NCBI GenBank assembly: GCA_026625165.1
Contig: CP112999.1
Location: 1,116,001-1,180,000, forward strand
Direction: 5' to 3'
Length of the DNA: 64,000 bases
DNA from: Methanoregula sp.
GTDB taxonomy: Archaea; Halobacteriota; Methanomicrobia; Methanomicrobiales; Methanospirillaceae
Position numbers and translations under genes: made by a program. Shown here one piece after another: positions 31,680 through 40,608 of the stretch. Numbering within the stretch: the stretch's first letter is position 1; each line of letters begins with the position of its first letter. The notes under the pieces are model-generated. The model ran no database searches. It was not told where the DNA came from and saw only the letters and a program-made list of their open reading frames with translations.

Positions 31680-32003
31680 TCATCTCTGTGTTTTCCACCG
31701 GTCCTGATACCAGAGGCCGACTCGATCGAATTTTCCTGTAGAATGCGCAAACCTGACCGCAAGCAGGTGCCAGCACCCCCGTCCACGGTACAGGAAATCC
31801 CCACAGGTGCAAAAATCTTCATCAATAATATACTCAGAGGTTGCTCCCTGAACAATAAAAAAATCAAGATATTTTTTCACGCGCCCCTCTTCAAGAGCTG
31901 CCAAGGCTTTTATCCCGCGGGTGCCGTACGTGAGCTTGATCTCCTCACGGGTCAGAGGATCGATCTCCTTTTTTCCTGATAGCCGTGTAAACAGGTCAGT
32001 CAT
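31680..32003 (-). CDS. SWIM zinc-finger protein
   Basis: 107 residues with the CxCx(n)CxH SWIM signature CTCGDFLYRGRGCWHLL near residues 64-80. SWIM domains bind DNA or proteins; short archaeal stand-alone forms are common in methanogens and have been linked to recombination proteins. Its ATG overlaps the nif3 stop (ATGA at 32003-32000), so the two are one transcript. It is host DNA and marks the right flank of the integrated element. Confidence 0.8.
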   Translation of the reverse strand: MTDLFTRLSGKKEIDPLTREEIKLTYGTRGIKALAALEEGRVKKYLDFFIVQGATSEYIIDEDFCTCGDFLYRGRGCWHLLAVRFAHSTGKFDRVGLWYQDRWKTQR

Positions 32004-32710
32004 GTGAGTTGTCTGATTAAGGGTGGATCATCAATATATTCCCACCCCATCCGCATGCCGAGTTCCCGCATTGCCGGCGCTTCAAGTGAGTAATGGGTCG
32101 CTTCAATGCAGGGAATTGCCGCACTCCGTGCAACCGCATGCTTCATCTCTGCCGAGAGGAACGCATCAGCGCCCATTACTTGTGCCTCTTCGATTAATTC
32201 AGGATCAAACCCACTGCCGGCAACCACACCAAGCTTATGCACAGTTTGACCAATTTCACCCCAGATGCGGATATTCCCCCCAATGCGACGTGATATTTCT
32301 TCCGGCGATGAACCGAATGTGCCGATCCTTCCCGCTGACATCGGCATAATCCCGGTAAGGTCGAGCAGGTGACAGAGCGTATCATTGACTCCACCGTCAG
32401 CACGATCAAAATTGGTATGCATAACATAGAGGTTCATCTCTGCTGCAAGGAGAGTACGCAGGATCCGTGCGGTACATCCAGTCACCTGCGTCACCGGAGT
32501 CCAGAGAGGAGTATGGTGCACAACAAGCATATCTGCAGATGCAGCAACTGCTCTTTTTACTACGGCCGGGGTTACATCAAGGGCGCAACAGACACGGGTG
32601 ATCTCAGGCCGGCCCTCAATTATAAGTCCGATCCGCCCCTGATCAAATTCTTCGGCAAGCACGGGGGGCGCAAGCTCCTCCATCTCCCCGATAAACGCTC
32701 TGATATCCAT
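32000..32710 (-). CDS. Nif3/YbgI-family dinuclear metal-binding protein
   Basis: About 236 residues from ATG 32710 (a GTG at 32752 extends it by 14). Family landmarks are the N-terminal LAPPVLAEEFDQGRIGL, the metal motif MLVVHHTPLW, MHTNFDRADGGVNDTL, and the C-terminal EATHYSLEAPAMREL. Members form hexameric toroids with a two-metal site. Their role is uncertain; some related proteins act in cofactor or tRNA metabolism. Divergent from the homocysteine operon. Confidence 0.88.
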   Translation of the reverse strand: MDIRAFIGEMEELAPPVLAEEFDQGRIGLIIEGRPEITRVCCALDVTPAVVKRAVAASADMLVVHHTPLWTPVTQVTGCTARILRTLLAAEMNLYVMHTNFDRADGGVNDTLCHLLDLTGIMPMSAGRIGTFGSSPEEISRRIGGNIRIWGEIGQTVHKLGVVAGSGFDPELIEEAQVMGADAFLSAEMKHAVARSAAIPCIEATHYSLEAPAMRELGMRMGWEYIDDPPLIRQLT

Positions 32711-32810
32711 AGAATTGTATGGGAGAACCGGATTTATGACTGTGACTGCCACAAATATTACTCATAGTAATAAGAAATAATATAAATATGCGTATAACGA
32801 TATTTTGGGT

Positions 32811-34319
32811 ATGCGCAAGTCAATCGAGCAGATCAACCAGCGGATCCGCGATGGCAATGCCCGGGTTGTAACGGCAGAAGCGATGCCTGATATTGTTGCG
32901 GAACTTGGTGAAGATGGTGCATTAAAAGAAGTTGATGTGGTTACTACCGGCACATTTGGCGCGATGTGCTCATCGGGCGCGTTCCTCAACTTTGGTCACG
33001 CGGAACCACCCATCCGCATGGAACGGGTCTGGCTCAATGATGTGGAAGCATACGGGGGACTTGCAGCAGTCGATGCCTATATCGGGGCTACACAGCAGTC
33101 AACCACACGGGAAGACCAGTACGGGGGCGCCCATGTAATCGAAGATTTGGTCTCTGGGAAAGCAGTCGAATTACGGGCAATATCCCGGGGCACTGACTGT
33201 TACCCAAGGCGGACTATTACCACCGAACTTCTTTTGGAGAACTTAAACCAGGCAATCATGTGTAACCCGAGGAACGCGTACCAGCGGTACAATGCAGCGG
33301 TCAATACGACGGACCGGACCCTCCACACCTACATGGGCACTCTGCTCCCCTCCTGTGGCAACATCTCGTATTCCGGCGCTGGCCTGCTCAACCCGATCAC
33401 GAACGACCCGAAACTCCGGTTCATTGGCAGCGGCGTCCCCATATTCCTCTGTGGGGCACCCGGCAGGGTAATCGGCGAAGGTACTCAGCACTCCCCCGCA
33501 GGTGGATTCGGCACTCTGATGGTTACAGGGGATTTAAAGATGATGTCACAGAATTTCCTGCGCGCAGCGACCATGTCAGGGTACGGTGTCACGCTCTATG
33601 TAGGTCTGGGTGTGCCTATCCCGGTGATTGACAGGGATACAGTACGCGCAACTGCAGTCCGTGATGAGGATATCATGGTCGACCTGATCGATTACGGCAT
33701 CCCCAGCAGGAACCGCCCTGCATTAAAAAGTGTGAGCTATGCCGAACTGCGCAGCGGGACCGTATACCTAAATGGCGAAGATGTACGAACCTCATCCCTC
33801 TCCAGTTTCCGCAGGGCGCGGATAGTGGCATCAACACTTAAGGACTGGATAGAAACGGGAAAAATGGAGCTCTGCATGCCTACCCGGCCAATCGATCCAA
33901 AAAAACAGGTGCGTCCTATGCATGAGACTGTAAGGGGGCCCCGAGTGCTCGATATCATGGACAGAAAAGTGGTGAGCATTGGTGAAGATGAAGAGATAAA
34001 AACTGCCGCACAAAAACTACTCAAAGGTGAAACAAATCACCTCCCGGTCATCAATGCAAAGGGCAGGCTTGTAGGTATTGTCACGACGTTTGACATTTCA
34101 AAAGCGGTGGCAAACCCGCAGAAAGCCAGCCTTGTGCGCGATATAATGAAAAAGAAGGTGGTTACGACCACTCCTGATGAAGCGGTCGATATCGCAGTGC
34201 GCAAACTTGAGCAGCATAATATCAGCGCGCTCCCGGTAATTGATACCAAGGCACATGTAGTTGCGATGCTGACGGCAATGGATTTGGGCAAGCTTTTCGG
34301 GGGCAGGTGGCTGAAATGA
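32811..34319 (+). CDS. L-aspartate semialdehyde sulfurtransferase (COG1900/DUF39) with CBS domains
   Basis: 502 residues. The DUF39 catalytic part (1-370) carries the two cysteines implicated in Methanosarcina MA1821: GAMCSSGAF (Cys53) and GTDCYPRRT (Cys130). A pair of CBS domains follows (DIMDRKVVSIGEDEEIK; DIMKKKVVTTTPDEAVD), which usually bind adenosyl ligands. The enzyme makes homocysteine directly from aspartate semialdehyde and sulfide-derived sulfur. Start ATG 32811; upstream TTG 32805 is less likely. It overlaps the NIL-ferredoxin gene (ATGA). Confidence 0.9.
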   Translation: MRKSIEQINQRIRDGNARVVTAEAMPDIVAELGEDGALKEVDVVTTGTFGAMCSSGAFLNFGHAEPPIRMERVWLNDVEAYGGLAAVDAYIGATQQSTTREDQYGGAHVIEDLVSGKAVELRAISRGTDCYPRRTITTELLLENLNQAIMCNPRNAYQRYNAAVNTTDRTLHTYMGTLLPSCGNISYSGAGLLNPITNDPKLRFIGSGVPIFLCGAPGRVIGEGTQHSPAGGFGTLMVTGDLKMMSQNFLRAATMSGYGVTLYVGLGVPIPVIDRDTVRATAVRDEDIMVDLIDYGIPSRNRPALKSVSYAELRSGTVYLNGEDVRTSSLSSFRRARIVASTLKDWIETGKMELCMPTRPIDPKKQVRPMHETVRGPRVLDIMDRKVVSIGEDEEIKTAAQKLLKGETNHLPVINAKGRLVGIVTTFDISKAVANPQKASLVRDIMKKKVVTTTPDEAVDIAVRKLEQHNISALPVIDTKAHVVAMLTAMDLGKLFGGRWLK

Positions 34320-34702
34320 AGCTGCTTGTAAACTTTTCACGCGGAAAGGGAAGGAAGCCAATCATTGCGCAGGTTGTGCGAGATACAGGTGTCCTGATCA
34401 ATGTCGAGCGCGCGGTGATCGATTCGTCTGAAGGGGAGGCGCTTATCGATGTTCCCGATGATGCCTGCCATCTGGTGCGCGACAGGATGGCGAGCCTCGG
34501 TGCAACAGTCAGGATTCTTGAGCACGGGGTGACCTTTAACGAGAGCGAATGTGTGGACTGTGGAGCCTGCATCAGCATCTGCCCCCGCGAGGTCTTTTCA
34601 TTTGACAAAGACTTCACACTTCACCTTGCGGAGGAACGCTGTATCCTCTGTGGCAAATGTATCGATGCCTGCCCGCATCAGGCCCTTGCCCTGCCGGTAT
34701 GA
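34316..34702 (+). CDS. NIL-domain ferredoxin of homocysteine synthesis
   Basis: 128 residues. An N-terminal NIL domain (KLLVNFSRGKGRKPIIAQVV...) is followed by two [4Fe-4S] motifs, CVDCGACISICP and CILCGKCIDACP. Homologues (MA1822) reduce the sulfurtransferase encoded just upstream. Starts at ATG 34316 overlapping the upstream stop and ends overlapping the next start (ATGA at 34699). Confidence 0.92.
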   Translation: MKLLVNFSRGKGRKPIIAQVVRDTGVLINVERAVIDSSEGEALIDVPDDACHLVRDRMASLGATVRILEHGVTFNESECVDCGACISICPREVFSFDKDFTLHLAEERCILCGKCIDACPHQALALPV

Positions 34703-35412
34703 TTCGGGAGCGGTTCTTCTTCCGGCAGACAATCGCTACAATCCTTGCTGATCATCCGGAGCATATCGCCGCGGCAAAGGAGGGAATCTTCGCGGCACGG
34801 CAGGATGTGGAACGATATATCGCACGCGACCCGTTTTTTCAATTAACCCTTGAGCCGTACGCACCTGATTCGGATGATCTGGTGATTGTGCGGATGGCGG
34901 AGGCTGCAAAGAAAGCAGATGTCGGACCTATGGCAGGAGTGGCAGGGGCAATTGCGTGGGCGGGAGTCGAAGCGATGGTTGCGAGCGGTGCTGTATTTGG
35001 AGTTATTGATAACGGTGGTGACATCGCACTCATCTCCGACCGCCCTGTACGTGTAGGAGTGCATGCAGGCACAGCACCAATATCGGATCATGCAGCGTTT
35101 ATTGTCCCCCCACAAGAGCGGATAATGGGGATCTGCACCTCATCAGCAACGGTCGGGCCATCTGTCTCATTTGGGATAGCCGATGCCGTTACCATCTTTG
35201 CTCATGATGTTGCGCTGGCGGATGCATGGGCAACATCAGTGTGTAACAGGATCAGGGCAGATGACACATCTGTATTCTCCAAGCTTGATCCCTCCGAAGT
35301 GATGGGCGCATTTGCAGTCATTGGTGACCATACCGAACAATGGGGTAAACTCCCTCCATTGGTCAGTGCAATAGTGGATGAGCACCTGATCAGTGCCGGT
35401 GACCACCTATAG
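34699..35412 (+). CDS. UPF0280/COG2122 (MA1715-like) protein of sulfide assimilation
   Basis: 237 residues from ATG 34699. The family resembles ApbE-like proteins: MIRERFFFRQTIATI, GPMAGVAGAIAWAGVEAM, and a Gly-rich VIDNGGDIALIS. In Methanosarcina acetivorans the homologue MA1715 is needed for efficient sulfide use in homocysteine synthesis. Here it is the third gene of one overlapping operon with both partner genes, stronger linkage than in M. acetivorans. Biochemical step not established. Confidence 0.88.
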   Translation: MIRERFFFRQTIATILADHPEHIAAAKEGIFAARQDVERYIARDPFFQLTLEPYAPDSDDLVIVRMAEAAKKADVGPMAGVAGAIAWAGVEAMVASGAVFGVIDNGGDIALISDRPVRVGVHAGTAPISDHAAFIVPPQERIMGICTSSATVGPSVSFGIADAVTIFAHDVALADAWATSVCNRIRADDTSVFSKLDPSEVMGAFAVIGDHTEQWGKLPPLVSAIVDEHLISAGDHL

Positions 35413-35820
35413 CGTCGATTCAATATAGGTGAGCGCGTCCCGATAGGCATCGGTCCCCAGAAATGTTGCAAGCGCTTTCTCCCCGTCGCTGACTACCATC
35501 ACGGGCTTGTAAGCGATGACCCCGAAGATGAGCTCTAAAAGCTCGACCTCATCAACGATCACACCCCCTTCAAGGGCAGATGCGGGCATCAGGATCAACC
35601 GCTCCATCCTGAGAATATCCGGGATTTCACGAAAAAAATAAAAGAATGTCTGGTACGCGTTTAAAAGATCAGATACCAAGAGTTCGTTGCGCAACTCTGG
35701 TACAAGCCCGTCAAGTTTTTCTGCGAGCATCCCTTCATCCTCCCCACACTCATCAAGAAGCCGGTCGGCAATTTCGATAAGTTCGTGATATGGGACGGTG
35801 CATGCAGCCTTGTATATCAT
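35407..35820 (-). CDS. Conserved hypothetical protein
   Basis: 137 residues from ATG 35820. Mostly helical and acidic in the first half (HELIEIADRLLDECGEDEGMLAEKLDGL); the second half alternates strands and helices (ELLELIFGVIAYKPVMVVSDGEKALATFLG). No membrane segment, no cysteine motif. No family recognised; it converges on the homocysteine operon with a 6-bp overlap. Confidence 0.55.
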   Translation of the reverse strand: MIYKAACTVPYHELIEIADRLLDECGEDEGMLAEKLDGLVPELRNELLVSDLLNAYQTFFYFFREIPDILRMERLILMPASALEGGVIVDEVELLELIFGVIAYKPVMVVSDGEKALATFLGTDAYRDALTYIESTL

Positions 35821-35917
35821 ATTCAATTGAATTCCCATTTAAGGAAAATAATTGGATCGTATTCTAGAGTATACTACAATAATAAACAATATGTACACCA
35901 GCAGGGAATGATTACAG

Positions 35918-36199
35918 GTGAAAGACGAGCACATTGACTGGCTGATCTACCACCTAATCGAACCCATGGGTCCGGTGACAGTAGAGGAACTCGCTAAAAA
36001 AAGTGGTCTGGATCCTGCCACGGTCGAAAAGTCAATTTTACGGCTTGAAAATGACCTGCTCGTTGAACAATACAAAGGCAGGATACGCCTGCTCTCTTTT
36101 GGTGAATCCCTGATCCGGTGTCAGGTGAGATACGACCCTGCCCTCCCGTACACAATCGAAAACGGGGTCATAAAAGAAAAAAAGAGGCCGGACCCTTGA
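35918..36199 (+). CDS. Winged-helix DNA-binding protein
   Basis: 93 residues from a GTG at 35918. A winged helix spans residues 5-62 ([43 protein letters not shown]). The C-terminus is short and basic. It begins a run of five overlapping genes and overlaps the Trm56 start (TTGA), so it could regulate this run or act as a general small transcription factor. Confidence 0.7.
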   Translation: MKDEHIDWLIYHLIEPMGPVTVEELAKKSGLDPATVEKSILRLENDLLVEQYKGRIRLLSFGESLIRCQVRYDPALPYTIENGVIKEKKRPDP

Positions 36200-36714
36200 C
36201 CCGTGTAGCAGTCCTGCGGATTGGCCATCGACCGGAGCGTGATCAGCGGGTTACCACGCATGTCGGGCTGACCGCCCGTGCGCTGGGCGCGGATGGGATG
36301 TACCTTTCCGCGGATGACAAGGGGGTGGTGCAGAGCATCGCTGATGTCGTGGATCGCTGGGGCGGGGTATTCTATTGTCAGGATAAAGTAAAATGGCGGC
36401 GATGCATCCTTGACTGGAGGAAAGAGGGAGGCTCGGTTGTTCACCTTACAATGTACGGGTTGAAACTGCCGGATGTCATCGGGAAAATACGTCGTGAGGA
36501 CAAGGTCCTTGTGGTTGTTGGTGCCGAGAAAGTTCCGGGTGAGATTTTCGGGCTTGCGGATTATAATGTCGCGGTCACGAGCCAGCCCCACTCGGAGATT
36601 GCAAGCCTTGCTGTCTTCCTTGATAACCTCTTTTGTGGAAATGAATTGACCCGGGAATTTGCCGGTGCAAAAATCCGGATTATTCCTTCTCCAGCAGGGA
36701 AAAAAACGGAGTGA
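36196..36714 (+). CDS. tRNA (cytidine-2'-O)-methyltransferase aTrm56
   Basis: 172 residues from a TTG at 36196 overlapping the upstream stop (TTGA). Archaea-specific SPOUT enzyme methylating the ribose of C56 in the T-loop. Signature segments: [29 protein letters not shown] at the N-terminus, [14 protein letters not shown], and the SPOUT knot [38 protein letters not shown]. Length matches the family. Confidence 0.92.
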   Translation: MTRVAVLRIGHRPERDQRVTTHVGLTARALGADGMYLSADDKGVVQSIADVVDRWGGVFYCQDKVKWRRCILDWRKEGGSVVHLTMYGLKLPDVIGKIRREDKVLVVVGAEKVPGEIFGLADYNVAVTSQPHSEIASLAVFLDNLFCGNELTREFAGAKIRIIPSPAGKKTE

Positions 36715-36716
36715 AC

Positions 36717-37790
36717 ATGAAAGGGCGTGCGCTGGTAGCCGGGTTTGCCACCCGCCATGTGGCGCAGTCAGCGTTCCGTGCCGGCTATGCTGTCTGCGCG
36801 GTTGATCATTTCTGCGATCAGGACCTGAACTGGTATACACAGGACCATATAAAATTTGATGAACTCGAAGAACTCCCTGCGGCAGTAGAGGAAATGTCAA
36901 GCAGGCACCAGTTCGATTTGCTAATTGTGACAAGCGGTGCAGAAGACCTGCAAACCGATCTTTCTATTTGTGGCACATCCCGTGAAAAGGTCGCAATGTT
37001 CCTTGATAAACTCGATACACAAGCCTTTTTTGAGGAACTTGGAGTGCCTGTTCCCGGCCTTATGAAGGGGGGGGATTACCCTGCCATGGTAAAACCCCGA
37101 CGGGGTGCAGGGGGTTGGCGCAATGCCATCATCTCCGGAACGGAAAATCTTGTTACATGGCAGAAGCTCTATCCGGGTGTACCCTACCTGTTGCAGGAGG
37201 TAATTGAGGGTATACCCTCAAGTGTGTGCTGTGTGACTGATGGCACACGCGCCCGCGCGATCACCACAAATGAGCAAATTCTGAGGGGAGAGAACGGTTC
37301 ATCATTCGGATTTTCCGGATCCATAACTCCGTTGATACACCGGGAAAAAACCCGCATGATGACCCTTGCAGAGAAAGTTGCAGCAGCAAGCGGTTGCAGG
37401 GGAACAATCGGTGTTGATTTTGTGTGTGGAACCAAACCCTGTGCAATTGAGATCAACCCCCGGTTTCAGGCAACTGTGGATACGGTTGAGCAGTCAATGG
37501 GATGCAATATGTTTCAGCTTCATGTGGATGCATGCCGGGGAGTTCTGCCGAAATCTCTCCCACGGCCGTTACAATTTTCTGCCCGAAGCATACTTTTTGC
37601 GGACCGTGATCTGACCCTTCGATCCAATCTTGCGCGTCTTTCACCTATTGTCGCAGACATCCCGTATCCTGATACATACTTTGAAAAAGAACAGGCAATT
37701 GTAAGCGTCTATGGATGGGGAAAGACCAAAAATGCAGCTCTTCTGTTGCTGGATAAGCATATTAAAACGGTTCAACAATATCTACGGTGA
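36717..37790 (+). CDS. ATP-grasp enzyme (COG2232)
   Basis: 357 residues from ATG 36717 with GGAG five bases upstream. N-terminal Rossmann-like domain (ALVAGFATRHVAQSAFRAGYAVCAVDHFCDQD), central ATP-grasp fold (PAMVKPRRGAGGWRN; YLLQEVIEGIPSSVCCV), and metal/ATP residues in TIGVDFVCGTKPCAIEINPRFQATVD. Ligases of this fold couple ATP to amide or thioester formation; substrate unknown. Overlaps the TFE start, and is often found near tRNA and transcription genes in methanogens. Confidence 0.8.
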   Translation: MKGRALVAGFATRHVAQSAFRAGYAVCAVDHFCDQDLNWYTQDHIKFDELEELPAAVEEMSSRHQFDLLIVTSGAEDLQTDLSICGTSREKVAMFLDKLDTQAFFEELGVPVPGLMKGGDYPAMVKPRRGAGGWRNAIISGTENLVTWQKLYPGVPYLLQEVIEGIPSSVCCVTDGTRARAITTNEQILRGENGSSFGFSGSITPLIHREKTRMMTLAEKVAAASGCRGTIGVDFVCGTKPCAIEINPRFQATVDTVEQSMGCNMFQLHVDACRGVLPKSLPRPLQFSARSILFADRDLTLRSNLARLSPIVADIPYPDTYFEKEQAIVSVYGWGKTKNAALLLLDKHIKTVQQYLR

Positions 37791-38320
37791 TGGATGCCGC
37801 TGAAGATATGTTAAAGGATCCGGCGATCCGTGCGTACCTGCACAGGTTGATCGGTGATGAAGGGCTCGATCTCCTGATACGTTTCCCTGATGAAGGGGAG
37901 CATAGCGATGAAGACCTGGCAGCAAAGACCGGGATCAACCTCAATACCGTAAGGCACACCCTTTATACCTTGTATGAAAAGCGGCTGGCAGAATATCACC
38001 GTATAAAGAATAATGAAACAGGCTGGCTCACGTATCTCTGGCAACTCAGGGTTGACAAGATATACGATGCCATCCGGGAAGACCTCCAGCTCGTCCTTGA
38101 TAAACTGGAACACCGTGCCCAGTTTGAAGAAGAGAACGATTTTTACATATGCAAGGACTGCGGTATCATCTATCCCTTCACCCGTGCACTGGATAACGAG
38201 TTCAAATGCACGGAATGCGAGAACCATATTGCGCACTTTGACAATGATGCGCTCCTTGTTGCCCTCAAACAACGTGTCCGGAGCATTCAGGAATCACTTG
38301 GTCATGTCCAGTCCTCGTGA
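37790..38320 (+). CDS. tfe: Transcription initiation factor E, alpha subunit
   Basis: 176 residues (ATG 37790; preceding GTG overlaps the upstream stop). Extended winged helix (residues 10-90, IRFPDEGEHSDEDLAAKTGINLNTVRHTLYTLYEKRLAEYHR), a coiled linker (LQLVLDKLEHRAQFEEE) and a C-terminal zinc ribbon (CKDCGIIYPFTRAL...CTECEN). It stabilises the open promoter complex of archaeal RNA polymerase. The next gene starts 16 bp inside it. Confidence 0.93.
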   Translation: MDAAEDMLKDPAIRAYLHRLIGDEGLDLLIRFPDEGEHSDEDLAAKTGINLNTVRHTLYTLYEKRLAEYHRIKNNETGWLTYLWQLRVDKIYDAIREDLQLVLDKLEHRAQFEEENDFYICKDCGIIYPFTRALDNEFKCTECENHIAHFDNDALLVALKQRVRSIQESLGHVQSS

Positions 38321-38804
38321 ACAATACGAGGATTTGCTGCGAAACGCCGGTTGCAGCCCAAAAGTGATCGCGCACTGCAGGGCTGTCACGGATTGCGCGC
38401 TTGAGTATGCAGGGAACAACCCGCTTATTGACCGGAACCTGCTTGAAGCTGGAGCCATGCTCCACGACATCGGGCGCGGGAAAACGCATTCTATTCATCA
38501 TGCACAGACAGGGGCAGATATATGCCGCGCCCTTTTGTTTACTGAACCGGTGGCCCGGATTGTCGAATGCCATACCGGTGCAGGCCTGACTGCTGATGAG
38601 TGCACTCTCCTTCACCTCCTCCCCCGCAACTGTACTCCGTGCACTGCAGAGGAACGGATTCTTGCACATGCTGATAACCTAATGGTGGGGACTCATAAAG
38701 GCAGGATTGAGGGGACGCTTGGTTCTGCCATCCACCTCAGCAGGAAAATCCGAAGACGGCTGTACCACCTTGCACTCGATGTCGAGTGTTTGTGCAAAAA
38801 ATAA
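38304..38804 (+). CDS. HD-domain phosphohydrolase
   Basis: 166 residues from ATG 38304, inside the end of tfe. HD motifs: VIAHCRAVTDCALEYA, MLHDIGRGKTHSIHHAQTGADI, VECHTGAG and ILAHADNLMVGTHKGRIEGT. The small single-domain form resembles archaeal TIGR00295-type HD proteins. Probably a metal-dependent phosphohydrolase on nucleotides; substrate unknown. Confidence 0.85.
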   Translation: MSSPREQYEDLLRNAGCSPKVIAHCRAVTDCALEYAGNNPLIDRNLLEAGAMLHDIGRGKTHSIHHAQTGADICRALLFTEPVARIVECHTGAGLTADECTLLHLLPRNCTPCTAEERILAHADNLMVGTHKGRIEGTLGSAIHLSRKIRRRLYHLALDVECLCKK

Positions 38805-38818
38805 AATTAAAAAAATAT

Positions 38819-39319
38819 TCAGATGATAACCTGTTTAACCTGATGCAGGGCACGAATTTTTTCAACAACACCTTGTGGCAGAGGTTCTTCGACAATGATC
38901 ACAAGCTTTGGTTCTTCTGAGAGGTGAGGGTCTGTCACAAAAATCTGGCGAATAGAGAGAAGATGATCCGAAAGTACCCTTACCGTCGCACCGACAATTC
39001 CGCGCTCGCTGGCATTTTTCGGCAGAACTGTGATGACTGAATACCCTAGCGCTTCAGCCACATGGCTGAGGTCCGGGGTGGCACGCATGTTGATAAATAT
39101 CTCTTTTAACACGGGGCGATCGAGAATGCGGTGCGCTGTCGAATCCACGACACGACGGTCTGACCCGATTGCCTTGGCAACAGCAGTTGCAGGGACCTCA
39201 ATACCATTGCAGCTGATCCTGCCATCCTCCGTAACACCAAATCCATTTTCCAGCAAAAACCTGACAACCCGGCTCTGTGAAGGGGAATCCGCAAATTCGT
39301 GGATGATGTCTGACCACAT
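38819..39319 (-). CDS. HTH-ACT regulator of amino acid metabolism (COG2150)
   Basis: 166 residues from MWSDIIHEFADSPSQSRVVRFLLENGF (ATG 39319). The N-terminal half is a helix-turn-helix (GIEVPATAVAKAIGSDRRVVDSTAHRIL), the C-terminal half an ACT domain (IVGATVRVLSDHLLSIRQIFV). The family is widespread in methanogens and predicted to regulate by amino-acid binding. Monocistronic; an AT-rich region with TATA-like TATATTTATA lies just upstream (39351-39342 on this strand). Confidence 0.82.
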   Translation of the reverse strand: MWSDIIHEFADSPSQSRVVRFLLENGFGVTEDGRISCNGIEVPATAVAKAIGSDRRVVDSTAHRILDRPVLKEIFINMRATPDLSHVAEALGYSVITVLPKNASERGIVGATVRVLSDHLLSIRQIFVTDPHLSEEPKLVIIVEEPLPQGVVEKIRALHQVKQVII

Positions 39320-39535
39320 ACAAAGCACTGGGCATGGCGTATATAAATATACATCTATGCTGGTTGAGCAGCATTCCGATAATGGTTTCGAGGGTTTAGG
39401 TATTTTTATTCACACTGAATAAAGATAAAATCCTTTTTTGGAATGTTAGCCATACAGCGTCCGTATTTGATTTTTAAAGAGCGGACGTTACATAAATTTC
39501 TTTAACATAGACAGCCTCTTTGTTATGGCATAAAA

Positions 39536-39620
39536 GCGAGGGTTGCCAAGCCAGGTCAAAGGCGCAAGGTTGAGGGCCTTGTCGCGCAGGCGTTCGAGGG
39601 TTCAAATCCCTTCCCTCGCA
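39536..39620 (+). tRNA. tRNA-Leu (anticodon GAG)
   Basis: 85-nt class II tRNA: acceptor GCGAGGG/CCCTCGC with discriminator A, anticodon stem CAAGG/CCTTG enclosing TTGAGGG (anticodon GAG), a long variable arm (TCGCGCAGGCGTTC region) typical of leucine, and T-arm GAGGG-TTCAAAT-CCCTT. No CCA encoded. Confidence 0.95.
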
Positions 39621-39706
39621 TCGTTTCTTATTAAATTTTCACTTTATAGACCATTCATTACGCTGTCTTTTTTAATTTTCTGGATCTTTCAAATAATTTA
39701 AAAAAG

Positions 39707-40435
39707 TTATTGGGAAATTGCCGGAACATCATACGATCCAATGCCGGATTGCAGCTCGCCCTTTGCAATGACCCAGCCGTGGTTCTCTCCAGATATCATG
39801 GCGGAGATCGAGTTTGTGTACCGGTTGTACGCAGGTTCGAAAATCTTCCACTCGTTCTTCCCGGTGACCGTAGAGCTGATCTCTACCTTCACGATTTGGG
39901 AGGACTCGTAATCCGCGTAAACCGCGCTTTGGTACTGGTGACAGATCCCACCGAACCCTGAGTTTTTGAATTCAGGGCAGCTGACCTCTTTTGATTCCTG
40001 TACCGGCCGGAGCACGATATCACTATCCTGTGGAGATTTCGTATCAATGACCTTGCTGGCTCGTGCATCGGAAGAGGCATGTACGCTGAATCCCGCCCCG
40101 CCGCCCCCTAAAATGACCGGTGCCTGGATCTTTAACATGGTCGCCTTGCTGGATCCAAGAAGCGTGGTATCCCACCCCACAGGAATCCCTGTAAAGTTCC
40201 CGATGCTGAACTGCTCGACAAACGGTGAATTACCATTCGGGTTTGCCGGCACCGGGATAAAGAACGTGACGTTCCGCAACTCCCCGCTCGTTGAGATTGT
40301 CAGAGTGTACGAGTACGTGCTGACAAGCGTCCTCCGGTACTCCTTTTCCACGTAGGAACCGTAGAGTGTGGTTCCGGCAAAGATGACAATAATCACAATA
40401 AAGATGGAAGCTGCGATTTTGATGATCTTATCCAT
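39707..40435 (-). CDS. Membrane-anchored extracellular protein
   Basis: 242 residues from ATG 40435 (GGGGAGAGT upstream). One N-terminal membrane helix (IIKIAASIFIVIIVIFAGTTLYG) and an extracytoplasmic beta-rich domain with immunoglobulin-like strands (YSYTLTISTSGELRNVTFFIPVPANPNG). Two cysteines (SCPEF, ICHQY) could form a disulfide. No enzymatic motif; function unknown. Confidence 0.6.
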   Translation of the reverse strand: MDKIIKIAASIFIVIIVIFAGTTLYGSYVEKEYRRTLVSTYSYTLTISTSGELRNVTFFIPVPANPNGNSPFVEQFSIGNFTGIPVGWDTTLLGSSKATMLKIQAPVILGGGGAGFSVHASSDARASKVIDTKSPQDSDIVLRPVQESKEVSCPEFKNSGFGGICHQYQSAVYADYESSQIVKVEISSTVTGKNEWKIFEPAYNRYTNSISAMISGENHGWVIAKGELQSGIGSYDVPAISQ

Positions 40436-40608
40436 ACTCTCCCCTTTTTTAGAACAAAATGGTCCTGCATTATACACAGGTATTCATCTTTCCATTAATG
40501 AAAACCTGTCGGAAATCGACAATTCACACTTTTATCGATAAAGATGAACAAGCAGATTATCGGATGTTTAAGGCACTATACCTTTATCCTGCGGCGTGAA
40601 ATCATGTT

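Noticed and set aside
31592-31867. 91-codon minus-strand frame
   Set aside because: Overlaps the SWIM-domain gene in another frame; the SWIM frame has the motif and start overlap.
36121-36933. 270-codon frame on the minus strand
   Set aside because: Antisense to trm56 and the ATP-grasp gene, both clearly coding.
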